Assembly: GCA_004380135.1 (NCBI GenBank)
Contig: QXCR01000016.1
Coordinates: 62,001-126,000, forward strand
Length of the DNA stretch: 64,000 nt
Direction: 5' to 3'
Source: Stemphylium vesicarium
Lineage: Eukaryota; Ascomycota; Dothideomycetes; Pleosporales; Pleosporaceae
Shown: in pieces, positions 1 to 10,086 of the stretch
How the letters are laid out: each line of letters starts with the position of its first letter
How positions within the stretch are numbered: position 1 is the first letter of the stretch
The notes under the pieces: generated by a model
Database searches by the model: none
The model's input: the letters and a program-made list of their open reading frames with translations, nothing else
What the model was told of the DNA's origin: nothing
Made by a program: the position numbers and the translations under genes

Positions 1-358
1 CGGAGGCGTACGACCCGACATGAGTGTTGGCCCAAGACAGGCGGTGCTCAATGCTGTAAACGCAGCGAATAACTTCGGAGGCGACAGTGGGGGACTCTCC
101 AACGCTAGCCTTGCCGGTAACGGCACCGTAGGCCTCGACAGCATGGAGCTCACCAATGCTGGTGACACTGGAGGTGGTGGGTACACCTTCAGCGGAGGCT
201 CCTTGCTTAGTGGCTTTACTAACTCGAGTGACGAAGAAGACGAAGACATGGACGATGTCGACACCGAGAGAGAACGGGAACAACGACAGGGACCTGTCGA
301 CGACTCCGAACAAGTGGGTGAAATCTCATTTGACGATGCTGATATGGACTATCGATAA
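1..358 (+). CDS. C-terminal part of a probable SIT4-associated (SAPS-family) protein, cut by left edge
   Basis: The frame is open from base 2 and ends at TAA 356-358, so only the last ~118 residues are visible. It reads GGVRPDMSVGPRQAVLNAVN, then a Gly/Ser-rich stretch, then a very acidic block (SSDEEDEDMDDVD) and a charged ERERE segment. From memory, a GGVRPD...GPRQAVLNAV segment followed by an acidic tail is how filamentous-fungal SAPS proteins (regulatory subunits of Sit4/PP6-type phosphatases, acting in cell-cycle and stress signalling) end. The SAPS repeat domain itself lies outside the window, so the family call is an inference. A GT donor at 314, exactly on a codon boundary, could splice to the acceptor at 786 and replace the last 14 residues by the exon at 787-1191. 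Confidence 0.5.
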   Translation, partial: GGVRPDMSVGPRQAVLNAVNAANNFGGDSGGLSNASLAGNGTVGLDSMELTNAGDTGGGGYTFSGGSLLSGFTNSSDEEDEDMDDVDTEREREQRQGPVDDSEQVGEISFDDADMDYR

Positions 359-786
359 TCACATCGCCCCGACCATACACACTACTACCACGATCGTTTT
401 CCGCCCTTGGTGCGTTTCCTTTTCTTATACCTGTTTGTATTATGAGCTGGGGCAGACAGAGGGCTTGCATGCTAGATCTTTGGACCAGACATCATCTCTT
501 CTGTACATACATTCCCCCGCCATCCGCCAGGGTGTATGGTACACATAGTAATACACATCGTGAGATGTGATTTTCTCTCATCTCCTTTGTGTGACAAGAT
601 GGCTCCCATGATCTAGCATGCTCTCCTTATTCCTATCCCTTGTTTTTCGAATGTATATGCTTTTTGCATTCTGTTTTGTTTTGTCGTTAGCGTTAGATAT
701 CTGGTTTGCTAGCGTTCCATCTCCGTCTCGTCAGTAGCATGTACACTAGCGTTTGTTCTGTTCTACTAACACGATATCGTTTTTAG

Positions 787-1191
787 CCAAACATCCCACC
801 GCTACAAATACCGCCTTCGCGTGCGCGTCGCCAGTTTGCGCTCCGGCTCGCTCAGCGCAAAGCTCAACTCGAATCAACGCGCGAAGCTGAAGAGGACCCA
901 GACGATCCTTCGGCACCCAAGACACAGGAACAAGAAGAACGCGAAGGTCATCAACGTTTCGCCCGCATGTTCGAAGGCATCGAAGACTCCTCTGACGACG
1001 ATAGTATGCATAGCATTGAAGGGCCTGGGGATGAGGGACATGATAGCGTTGCTGGTCGCATAGAGTTGGAAGGCCAGGAAGTGGGGAGAGATAGTCCAGA
1101 GAAGTTTGCTAGTCCGGAAAAGGAGGATCTTGACATCGGTGTGGACCAGAAAGAGGCGAGTGGTGAAGGAGAGCGGAAAGTCGCAATGTAG
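787..1191 (+). CDS. Probable alternative 3' exon of the SAPS-like gene
   Basis: This frame opens directly after a good acceptor (CTAAC branch site near 767, then a T-run and TAG ending at 786). It runs 134 residues to TAG 1189-1191 with no ATG at its start, so it looks like a terminal exon. It begins PNIPPLQIPPSRARRQFALR, followed by a basic/coiled stretch and a long acidic tail (DSSDDDSMHSIEG). Its phase matches the donor at 314 of the upstream frame, which would make an intron of 473 bp, long for this genome. No other plausible 5' exon is visible in 359-786. It could instead be the 3' end of a separate gene whose first exon I cannot see. Confidence 0.45.
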   Translation, partial: PNIPPLQIPPSRARRQFALRLAQRKAQLESTREAEEDPDDPSAPKTQEQEEREGHQRFARMFEGIEDSSDDDSMHSIEGPGDEGHDSVAGRIELEGQEVGRDSPEKFASPEKEDLDIGVDQKEASGEGERKVAM

Positions 1192-1605
1192 TGTTTGAAG
1201 GAATGCTTGTCTGTTAGCGCATTTGGCACGATGCCAAATCGACTTATGGTTTATTCGTCACGGGTTGATCATCTGCGTTGTCGACTGGCGCGTGAGGTTT
1301 GTATATGGTACACAGGATGAATGCAGGCGATGATGTATGTAGTAATGCATGGTTATGAGATACCCAGCTTTTTTCTTTCCCCAGATACTTTGCTTTTACA
1401 ACGATGAACCTAGAGGAGTTAGTTTAGTATCGGTAGCGTTCATAGTTGAACGTGTTCGAATGGCTAGACTCGTCACTTTGCATCTGTGCCAATGAATTTG
1501 TATCACGTGATCCGGCGATACGCTAACGCCGTAGCGCGTTTCCGATGCGGTCACTTGTCGCAATCCCACCCGCTCTCTCTCTGGAGATCAAATACCACAC
1601 ACAGA
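1192..1605. other. Intergenic, no gene seen
   Basis: This holds the 3' flank of the acidic-tail exon and the promoter and leader of the dynactin p27 gene. The frame is open upstream of 1606 (from 1486), but that stretch reads like leader sequence. Confidence 0.5.
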
Positions 1606-2342
1606 ATGTCCGGACAGCCAGCTCCTGCCCGTCCGGCAGAGAACCGCCGCTCATCCACAGCCCCAAAACGCACGTCTCTCCTCCCGAAACCCTCTTCCAT
1701 CGTCCTCGACTCGTCGGTCCTCATCGCCCAACATGCCCAAATCACTGGTACTCATCCCATAACAATTGGCCCCAACACGGTATTGCATCCACACAGCAAG
1801 CTCAGCAGCGCATTCGCACCCGTCGTATTGGACGAAGGATGCGTCGTCTTCGAACGAGCAAAAGTCGGCGTGGGCATGGGTGCTGAGCTTGATGCCGAAA
1901 GCCGGCGCACCACCATGGCTTCGGCACGCAGTACTTCGCGCGTGAGGGAATCCATGAGGAGCGAAGGGACAGTGCTTGGAAGAAACGTCGTCGTCGAGTC
2001 CAATGCGGTGGTCGAGGCGGCCGAAGTGGGCGAGGGCACCGTCATCGAGGTCGGCGCAGTGGTAGGGAGGGGTACCATTATTGGGAAGGTATGCATATCC
2101 ACCCACTCTCTTCCCGGCTTACATCTAACGTGTTGTAGTACTGCACTATCACGGCCTCTTCTTTCATACCGCCGCATACCCGCTTGCCCGACTACACGGT
2201 CGTCTACGGGGGCTCCCAGCAACGCATCGATCGCACCCTGCAGTCACGTCCTGAGATACTCCATGCGAGGACGTCGGTCCATGCCAAGCAATTGGAAATG
2301 TTCAAGAAATTGATTCCTAATAACATCGCGAAGTGGTCGTAA
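1606..2342 (+). CDS. Dynactin subunit 6 (p27)-like, left-handed beta-helix protein
   Basis: The model is join(1606..2088, 2139..2342), 228 aa, with one 50-bp intron (GTATGC..TTGTAG). After a basic Ser/Pro-rich start (~residues 1-30) come hexapeptide repeats of the left-handed beta-helix type: ITGTHPITIGPNTVLHP, then GTVLGRNVVVESNAVVEAAEVGEGTVIEVGAVVGRG in pieces. The last exon reads ITASSFIPPHTRLPDYTVVY and ends in a short helix (AKQLEMFKKLIPNNIAKWS), as in p27/DCTN6. In the dynactin complex p27 pairs with p25 at the pointed end of the Arp1 filament and helps cargo binding for dynein transport. Length is close to the family (human about 190 aa), with a longer N-terminus. The internal ATG at 1606 is preferred because upstream in-frame codons look like leader. 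Confidence 0.85.
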
Positions 2343-2768
2343 TCTAGCATCAGGCAAGAGAGGGCAGGGCTCCTAAAATGACGCTGGTGAGAGAAATAGC
2401 GTAACAAGTTTCGCCCGAAGACTGAACATTGCTGGCAAAGAGGGATACTGCGACCAGCCCATAATATTTGGGCGCGTTCGAGTCGCGACCGCAATGAGGG
2501 GCACACCGAAGTCCATCCTCACCTTCGTCTTCGCTTTCACCAATCGGCCGTTCACCATATTCTGCACTTTCACTCTTCAGAATGTTCCCTCGCAATGAAG
2601 ACCAACACCGCAGTCACAATGCGATATGCGCTCCTCCACATAACACTCTGTTCAAGTTACCACGATCCCTTCCCACCATACCCTATTATACTCACATCGA
2701 TCGACTCGAACCATCTCATCCATCCGCTTCTCATCACAACCAAATCTCAATCAACAGCACCTGGAGTC
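2343..2768. other. Intergenic / probable leader of the RING-like gene
   Basis: No separate gene is seen. ATGs at 2582 and 2595 precede the chosen start of the next gene. The one at 2595 is in frame and would add 58 residues of C/T-rich, UTR-like composition. Confidence 0.4.
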
Positions 2769-3305
2769 ATGGACTTTCTTCCTACCAAAACCGAATTCTT
2801 GGCCAATGTCGTCAAACCGTGTGCTCTGCCTGACGACACTCCTGAGTGTCCTATCTACCAGGGGGCATTCCAGTCTGAAGCGGTTGTCTCAAGAGAGCCT
2901 GTTCGATCCGAGCCCGTAACCCAGAGAAGTAATGCCACAAAGAACATCAGCAACCAAACTGCCACGTCTGTCATCGAAAATCACGCACCCATGAAGATGT
3001 CCTGCTGCAAAAACGTCTTTTGTCGCGATTGTCTCAACGCCTGGTTCGATACGGCAAACACTTGTGCTACTTGTCGCGCCGAATTGTTCATTCAAAAACA
3101 TCGTCTCGATACGGTCTATATTCAAATGTTCGTCGAGGACACACCATATGGGCCGATGTGGGTGGTGGTTGAGCTGGACGACGAGGATGAGCCTGAATCT
3201 GAATCTGACTCTGAGCCTGAGGTAATCCTTGAGCCAGAAGATCCAGACGACTCTGATTTCTCGCCATCTTCGGGAGATTCTGAATCTGATTCCGATGATG
3301 AATGA
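2769..3305 (+). CDS. RING-like zinc-finger protein with acidic C-terminus (degenerate RING)
   Basis: Single exon of 178 aa. The middle resembles a RING-HC domain: ECPIYQGAF, then MSCCKNVFCRDCLNAWFD and NTCATCRAELF. Two usual zinc ligands look replaced: the second Cys of the first pair (C-P-I-Y instead of C-x2-C) and the His of the C-x-H-x-F-C core (CKNVFC). The canonical fold would bind the remaining Cys only partly, so E3 ubiquitin-ligase activity is doubtful. The tail is strongly acidic (EDEPESESDSEPEV, DSESDSDDE). The stop codon at 3303 lies inside the first units of a 7-bp tandem repeat. The start at 2769 gives a plausible N-terminus (MDFLPTKTEFL); an in-frame ATG at 2595 is the alternative. 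Confidence 0.6.
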   Translation: MDFLPTKTEFLANVVKPCALPDDTPECPIYQGAFQSEAVVSREPVRSEPVTQRSNATKNISNQTATSVIENHAPMKMSCCKNVFCRDCLNAWFDTANTCATCRAELFIQKHRLDTVYIQMFVEDTPYGPMWVVVELDDEDEPESESDSEPEVILEPEDPDDSDFSPSSGDSESDSDDE

Positions 3306-3457
3306 TGAATGATGGATGATGGATGATGGATGATGGATGATGGATGATGGATGATGGATGATGGATGATGGATGATGGATGATGGATGATGGATGATGGA
3401 TGATGGATGATGGATGATGGATGATGGATGATGGATGATGGATGATGGATGATGGAT
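3297..3457. repeat. 7-bp minisatellite, 23 units (GATGAAT x2, GATGGAT x21)
   Basis: Units of exactly 7 bp run without interruption. The first two are GATGAAT and include the last codons and the stop of the RING-like gene; the other 21 are GATGGAT. The plus-strand unit creates a TGA in every frame. The complement has no stop in any frame, which produces spurious minus-strand frames of repeated SSIIHHP. Confidence 0.95.
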
Positions 3458-3799
3458 GAAGAAGAATAGAGTATCCTCCAGGGCAGGGGAAGGGATTGGC
3501 ATTCGGGGGTTATGTATTCGACTTTGGGCATTCAATTGCGCCGCATGGTCTGTATAAATTGATGAAATAATATTTTCCTTCCGTATACCAATGGCCTGAC
3601 TTGAAATATAAACATCGAATTTTCCCATTAGGGTGAAACGCAACCTCAACTCCAACATTACATTTTCTTCCATGATCAAAGCATTAGTGCTGCCATCCCA
3701 GGCCTAATTAAGCAGTAATGTACGCCGCGCAGTCATGTTATCTTTGCAATCAGACATCAAATCAACTTCCTATACCCATCTAATTCTCGGCCATAGCGT
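3458..3799. other. Intergenic, 3' flanks
   Basis: AT-rich 3' flank between the minisatellite and the end of the convergent transcription-factor gene. No gene is seen. Confidence 0.5.
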
Positions 3800-6455
3800 C
3801 TACTGCCACCGAAAAGCATCGCCAGGGAGGAAGAAATTCGCATCTTCAAATGTGATAACGCGATCCATGTCCAAGAAATGCGAGTCCATGAAAGCGTCAG
3901 AGAGGTTCAGCAAAGACTGATCTTGCACGCTCTGCTGGTTCGTGGGCGTACCAATGGCATTGTACGGGGCAAGATGCGGACCGGGATTAGGACCATGGCT
4001 TGTGTTCATTTGGTAGAGCGGTGGAGCGTGATTGGGGTAGCTAGGCGTCGTCGGTACCTGCGACGACTGATATAGGGGTGATGGAGCGGTGGGCGAGGGC
4101 GCTTGCACGCCTGACAGCCGGCCATTGTGCTGTATATAGCCGCTTGGCGATGCGATGGCTGCGCTGCGCGTCGTTTCTGGAGGCGGTAAATTTCTTGGGC
4201 TCAACGTTGCCTGTGAGCTGTTGAAGCTGTTGTTGCGCTCATGACCCCTCATGAACGACTTCTCTCGAGCAAAGCATCTAGATCGGGCCTGGGGCGTGGA
4301 TGCATAGCTCGGGCTTGAATAGTGTTGCGGATCCAACGATAGCCCATTGTGGTCGTAAAAGTCGAAGCGGAAGTTTGGGTCGTTTTGACAAGCTTCTCGT
4401 AGTCGCTCTAGGTGGTCTGCATACATTCCGGCTTGATTGTTGGGCTTGGTCTGATCGTCTGGACGTTTCCTCCACCGTGTCGCCATCTCCCAGAGATCGC
4501 GGACTAGGCGCTGGAACTCGGATCGTAGGGGTCGGCGTGTGGCTTGGTGCTCGAACAATAGAGCTTTGGCGGCAATGAAGGCGCAGAATGAGAATTGTAC
4601 ATTGACAAAGGGTATGGGTGTATGCGCCAGGAACTTGTCGACGATGTTTGAGGTTTCGACCGCTGCGAGCTCACATGTCTGAGCGCTGCACTCTTTTGGG
4701 AGTGCGACGAAGTCGTTCCATCCTCTAGGTGGGTATCCAATGGGATGATGAAGCAGGATCATCGATGTGTTGTGGGTGATATGAGCTAAGGTGAGATTTG
4801 GATCCATATCGACTACAGCCCTATCGGCGGAGATATTCGAGTCCTTCCATCGAGGCGGGAGGAACATCTTCCATTGTACAAGTCGTAAGTCCAGCTCCTT
4901 GAATCGGGTCAACCAGCTGACTGCATGCTCTTTATCTTGCCAGTTGATCCGTTGCTGGAGAAAGAACGTCGTTACCTGGCTCAAACTCTCGGTTGCTTCG
5001 ACGCAGTATGCGAAAGCTCCAAGTTTAGACGCATCGATATATCCATTGGCTGAGTTTGGACTAGCCCCCTGAGGTAGGTCAGAACCAGGGTCGTCCTCGT
5101 TGTATTGAGCAGGCACATTCGCGAGCGATCGGCCAATGCGCGCAGCTGTTTTGTTCCAGATCCCAAAGAATGGGGTGGTGACAATTTCCTCTCGGGTGAA
5201 GTATCCGCCATCTGCTGGCAACCGGCGGTGCACGTCGTCTGCTGTCAAACTTGTGTTCCAGCCAGTAGATACTGAACAAAAACGATCGAGCAAGAAGATG
5301 ATCCAGAATAGTCTTCTGCGCTCTTCTAGTTCCGTCCAGTCACTCGAAGGTTTCACCAGTCGAACCGGCGCCATGAGCGATCCGGACTGGGATGAAGTGG
5401 GCTCGGTAGTAAGCTGAAGGTAGTCAATCGTCCTGGTAAGCGAGCCGATGAGCGGCCATGCTCTTTGGGTTTGACCGTCGTTCAGCAGATCAAACACAAG
5501 GAATATGAGCGCCTGTAAGCTCTCGATGGTAACATTTCGCATCGCATGTGTTTCCACAATCATGCGTGAGACTCTGATTTGCTGCTGGATCTGATCAGCG
5601 TCCAGGAAGAGTATTTCGGGGTCCATGTGTCGCAAAGCAACTGCGACTAGTGCATGGAGAACGAGAACTAGGCCAGGATCTCGTGATCCTTGGCGTACTC
5701 GGGTCTGAAGTCGCTTCTTGTGAATATAAGGGATCCAGTGATGGAACGATATACAGAAGAAATCTGCGACCTTTTCGAGAAGCGGCTGAGATGGAAGATG
5801 TTGGGCGATATCGAGATCTTCAAATGGAAAAAGCCAATTATCGGCGATGGGCACTTCATGCCTTCTTTTCAGAGGGTTGGGCGTGGCTCTGTCCTCATCA
5901 TGTAGGAAGGGTGCGCTTCCTTTCTGGCTGTCTGCGTAGTAGTATTCAGGTGTAGGGTCGGCGGGCGGTGGTCGCTCATCAACCCGAGGCGCGACTTCCT
6001 TTGCCATGCTAGGTGTCTGACGGGTAGCGATATGTCCATCGATAGTCGTATCATCGTCCCTATAACGCGTACGAATGTCACCATTGTCGTCCAAGAGGAT
6101 CTTTTCTAAAAAGGCTGTTCTTTGTAAGATGCAGTCCATTGAGGCAGGGTATTAGCGTACCAACGCGACGCGTCAAAGCTTCGACAGCTCCTGGCTTAAG
6201 GCCGGGCTTGTTCTTTGGCTGATACACGCATTCAGACGCTGCATCATATATTAGCGAAAGATCAAGGTACCGTTGCGCGTAGCACATACAAAGTCTCATG
6301 CAGTGAGTACATGAAGGCAGTTCGCGCGAACATCGCAGCTTGCGTTGCTTGCAGCTGACGCACGCAGGGATGTCGCCTCCCACCGAGACAGGACCATCGT
6401 CCTCGCCTGCTTGGCTTCCATTGCCAGTCGAGTAATTGGTCCACCCAGCCGACAT
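3800..6455 (-). CDS. Zn(II)2Cys6 transcription factor with fungal-specific TF domain
   Basis: Complement(join(3800..6105, 6161..6238, 6290..6455)), 849 aa. Introns are 55 bp and 51 bp. The first intron splits the zinc cluster and the second lies just after it. The spliced cluster reads ACVSCKQRKLRCSRELPSC then THCMRLSSECVY, giving C32-x2-C35-x6-C42-x6-C49-x2-C52-x6-C59, the canonical binuclear cluster. A linker (KNKPGLKPGAVEALTRRVEK) follows. The middle homology region (about residues 180-450) includes FHHWIPYIHKKRLQ and EERRRLFWIIFLLDR with the W/DR pattern of Fungal_trans. The C-terminus is Pro/Ser/Gln-rich (PSPTAPSPLYQSS) and may be activating. It is divergent from the DUF2264 gene with 434 bp between the starts, so it may control that neighbour (inference). 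The start ATG at 6455 is used because upstream in-frame codons lack an ATG. Confidence 0.88.
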
Positions 6456-6889
6456 CAGCACGACATCTCAAAAGGTGTTGGCAAAAGGAAGGAATAGTGG
6501 AGGATGCAGAGAGCGGGCATCGGGATAAATCAGACCTTCTCCACTTCCGAGCCCCGCGAGACTAACCCTCGTCTCGGCAGATCACTCCACTCGGATGTCC
6601 TTCCATCTCCGCAGATTGATGCTGGATGCATACCACGAGATTTGGAATGCCAACTATGGCAACAGAAAGCTGCGCATCGGATGCGATGCTTCTTTGGAAC
6701 AGGCAGGGTCTGTATGCGCCACGGCCACTCCCCAAGCGAATCTTGAAAATGATGGCTTGGCCACGAACCTGGCAAACTGAACTCAAGGACTTTAAGATCA
6801 AGACAACAGCATCATAACTGTCGTGGTCCTAGAATTCCGGGACCTCCTCATATCATACAAGGATCTGTATCGGCGACAGGAGAGCAGCC
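6456..6889. promoter_or_regulatory. Shared divergent promoter region (TF / DUF2264)
   Basis: 434 bp lie between the two start codons. I did not find a convincing CGG(N)CCG pair by eye. No gene is seen. Confidence 0.4.
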
Positions 6890-9029
6890 ATGCCTCCTTT
6901 GAAAGACTTCTCTAATAACCCTTTCAAAACCCATGGCGACTTCAAAGCTGCAGCCACAGCCCTACTGCGTGCCTTATCGCCATACCAGTCTTCCAGCGGC
7001 GCCCGCATTAAACTCCCACTCTCCACAGGTACCCATTTCGACGATGTGGCGGCGCAACTCGAAGGCTATGCGCGCCCTCTATGGGCGGTGGGGGCGCTCA
7101 TGCATTCAAAGATACTTTCTCCCGAAGAGGTGGAAGATCTCATCAAGCCCTATGCTAGAGGTCTAGCAAATGGTACAGATCCAGCCCATCCCGACTACTG
7201 GGGACCTGTCGTGGTGCGAGATCAAAGGATGGTAGAAATGGAGATCATTTCATTCGCACTGCTCTCAGCCCCCGACACCATGTTCCATTCACAGACCGAA
7301 CAAGCTAAAACAAATATCACGGACTGGTTGAAGACTATCAACGGCAAGGACTTTCCGACTACAAACTGGCTCTGGTTTCGGGTGATGACGAATCTGGCCC
7401 TGATCAAAGTCTGCGACGTGGCCAAGGAAGAGGTATTAGACGATATGAAAGCGGATCTCGATATTATGGAGCAGTTCTATCTTGCTGACGGTTGGGCAGC
7501 GGATGGTATATGGAGCGATCAAGGACGGCAGGCTGACTACTACTCGGGCAGCTTCGCGATCCAGTTTTCTCAGCTGATATATGCCAAAATGGCGCAGGAT
7601 CTGGACTCTGAGCGATGCGAGAGGTTTCGCGGCAGGGCCAAGGAGTTCGCCCTGACTTTCTGGCGCTACTTTGACACGAACGGTATGCGCCACTGTAGCC
7701 ATGTGCAAGATGTCATCACTGTGCTCATACCACCCAGGTGCTGCCATTCCATTTGGTCGCAGTTTAACATACCGCTTCGCATTCGCCGGCTTCTGGTCGG
7801 CCATCGCCTTTGCAGATATCCCCCTTCCGGACCCTCTGAACGATTGGGGCGTAATCAAAGGCATTCTTTTGCGGCATTTCAGATGGTGGAGCGTCAAACA
7901 CGACATGTTCAACATCGACGGCACCCTCACAATCGGCTTCACATACCCAAACATGTACATGGGTGAGGACTACAACAGCCCACAGTCTCCTTACTGGGCT
8001 ATGAAGTCTTTCCTCGCCCTGGGCTTACCATCAGCACACCCTTTCTGGACAGCCGAGGAAAAGCCGTTACCGAGCAGCGTGAAGCATACCGTAGTGGAAC
8101 TGAAGTCACCTATGCATATACTATCCAGCCAGCCAAACCATCACTTCCTGTTATCAATGGGCCAATTCTGCTCTTGGCCCCTCAAAGCCACCGAAGCGAA
8201 ATACGGAAAATACGCTTACTCTTCGCACTTTGGCTTCAGCGTACCTACTGGTACACTGATACAGCAAATCGCTCCTGACAGCACACTTGCGCTGAGCAAA
8301 GACAGAGGCGAGACATGGCGGGTGCCTTGGAAAGCTACAAATCCTCAGTCCAGCTCTGCACAGCTCATGCACATGGGAGAAGTTACGGAAGATATACCGT
8401 CGCTGACGAGTACATGGAAACCATGGGCTGATGCCGAAATCATCGTCCAAACTCAACTTATCGCACCATGTCCGCGCTGGCCAGACTGGTATATCCGTTG
8501 GCACAGTATCGCTAATATGTCTTCACAGGATATCAACCTCCAAGCTGTTCAGGGAGGTTTTGCGATTCAGGGTCGTGGTAGCAAATTCGGCGAAGTGCTA
8601 CCAAGCTTTACCGGCATGTCCGGTTTCGAGGCTACATCGCAGGAACGCCCTTTTCCAGAAGGCACATTCACAGAAGACGATTCAACCATCATCTGTTCAG
8701 ATGCTGGAGCCAGTGGTGTTCACTCCTTACATCTACCTGGCCGCCGTGCGCATCAGCCAACTAAAGAGACTCCAGAGGTCCTCAAGCCGGATGCGAATAC
8801 GAATCTGATGTGGCAGCGAACACTTATTCCGACAATCAAAATAGAAGAGGCCATGGTTTCATTCACCAAACCGTTGGAGTTTGGTAGCGCAGTCTTTGCT
8901 CTGGCCAGGACATTGGATAGAGAGAAGAGATATACGGGCTTGGACGTGGCGAACCTCTGGATGGACGCGCCGGTGGTCTGTTCTGGAAACGAGAAAAGCG
9001 ATGCGGAGTGGTATATCAGGTTTGCGTAG
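6890..9029 (+). CDS. DUF2264 domain protein
   Basis: join(6890..7682, 7738..9029), 694 aa. A 55-bp intron (GTATGC..CCCAG) joins DTN to GAAIPFGRSLTYRFAFAGFW, which is a highly recognisable DUF2264 segment. The N-terminal half is helical, with PTTNWLWFRVMTNLALIKV and ADGWAADGIWSDQGRQADYY, resembling an alpha/alpha-toroid. The C-terminal half (about 430-694) is beta-rich. DUF2264 proteins are found in bacteria and fungi and are suspected to act on carbohydrates; no reaction is established that I know of. There is no signal peptide, so it is probably cytosolic. It is divergent from a Zn(II)2Cys6 factor. Confidence 0.85.
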
Positions 9030-9269
9030 AGGGATTGCCAAGCGCGGCGCATACAGCAGTCACAGGGTAGCTTCAAGTCGACATCTGGATGAACACATCA
9101 CTCACACATCGTCTCTAGCGTGACAAATACAAACTTTGCTTCCATCTTCCTTGTTCGCATATAATCCTGCTTCTCCCTGTTCATTTTACTCTCCTTATCA
9201 CCCAGTTTCTCCATTTAACACCCATCTACCCACCCTCATACATTTCACTCCCTCTTCAACAAAACAGCA

Positions 9270-9512
9270 ATGTGCAAAACAACAACATACCACTGCACGC
9301 AGTGCCTCGGCAACTTCACCCGTCCACCCGCTCTATGCGCCGCTGCTGAAACTACCGGCCGTCGTTGCAAAGCGCACAGTGTGGACGAGCAAGGAAAGCC
9401 AAAGAATACGTTTCAAACGGTGAAGACGACGTGTTCGAAGAGATGTCGCGAGCAAGTCGGGGCGGATTGGGAGCTAGTAGAGGAAGAAGTCGTTGGAGGG
9501 AACGGAGAGTAA
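9270..9512 (+). CDS. Small Cys-rich hypothetical protein, 80 aa
   Basis: A single short exon with a typical fungal leader: a long C/T-rich stretch (9130-9260), then AAAACAGCAATG. Cysteines fall at about residues 2, 9, 12, 23, 33, 55 and 59. The C-x6-C-x2-C start (CKTTTYHCTQC) and TTCSKRCREQ suggest a small zinc-binding or disulphide fold. There is no signal peptide. The C-terminus is acidic (ELVEEEVVGGNGE). I do not recognise a family. The leader and ordered cysteines argue that it is real. Confidence 0.5.
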   Translation: MCKTTTYHCTQCLGNFTRPPALCAAAETTGRRCKAHSVDEQGKPKNTFQTVKTTCSKRCREQVGADWELVEEEVVGGNGE

Positions 9513-10086
9513 GATTGGATACGGGAAAGAATGGGTAGTGTTGGAAGGACAGAGTTGTAGGGGGATGATGGGTGGTTGAGATTCCCAGGCAAAGATTACC
9601 GATGATAAAGCTGTATTCGCACATCACTGCAAGCCAAACTATTCGTGTCTTGTACCCAAAACCCCTTGTCATATGTGCACGCAAGTGGAGATTGGCACGT
9701 CACAAAGCGAAAAACATCTTTCAATCTAGAGAAAAACACAAGCCCAAGACTCGCAAATCGTAATAGCAAGCCAGCAAGCTTTCACCGCAGAAACATTGGA
9801 ACATCGGTATATATTTCCCGTCTCCCCTTTTCTTTTCAAATGGAAACCAAAACAATATTCCAGGATTGTGTAATATTGAACAAGGAGTAATACAACCGGT
9901 CATGATCTTAAATCCGCATGCACACGTGCGGACGTAATGTTATTTTCGGTAACAAGCAAAAGCCGCAGCTCGGAGCTGCTGCTGCCCGAGTCCAAGACAC
10001 CAAGAAACGCCAATTACATCTGATTAGAGGGGAATCGAAGCAGGGCGTTGGAAGTGCAAACATGGCCGTTACTGGAGTTTGACCTT
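9513..10086. other. Intergenic between convergent genes
   Basis: 3' flanks of the small Cys-rich gene and the chitin synthase gene. No gene is seen. Confidence 0.5.

Noticed and set aside
3088..3679. Minus-strand frames with repeated SSIIHHP heptapeptides
   Set aside because: They are read from the complement of the 7-bp minisatellite, which has no stops in any frame, and they overlap the real RING-like gene.
6262..6471. Second minus-strand frame over the zinc-cluster exon
   Set aside because: Shadow of the transcription factor; the chosen frame gives the exact Zn(II)2Cys6 spacing after splicing.
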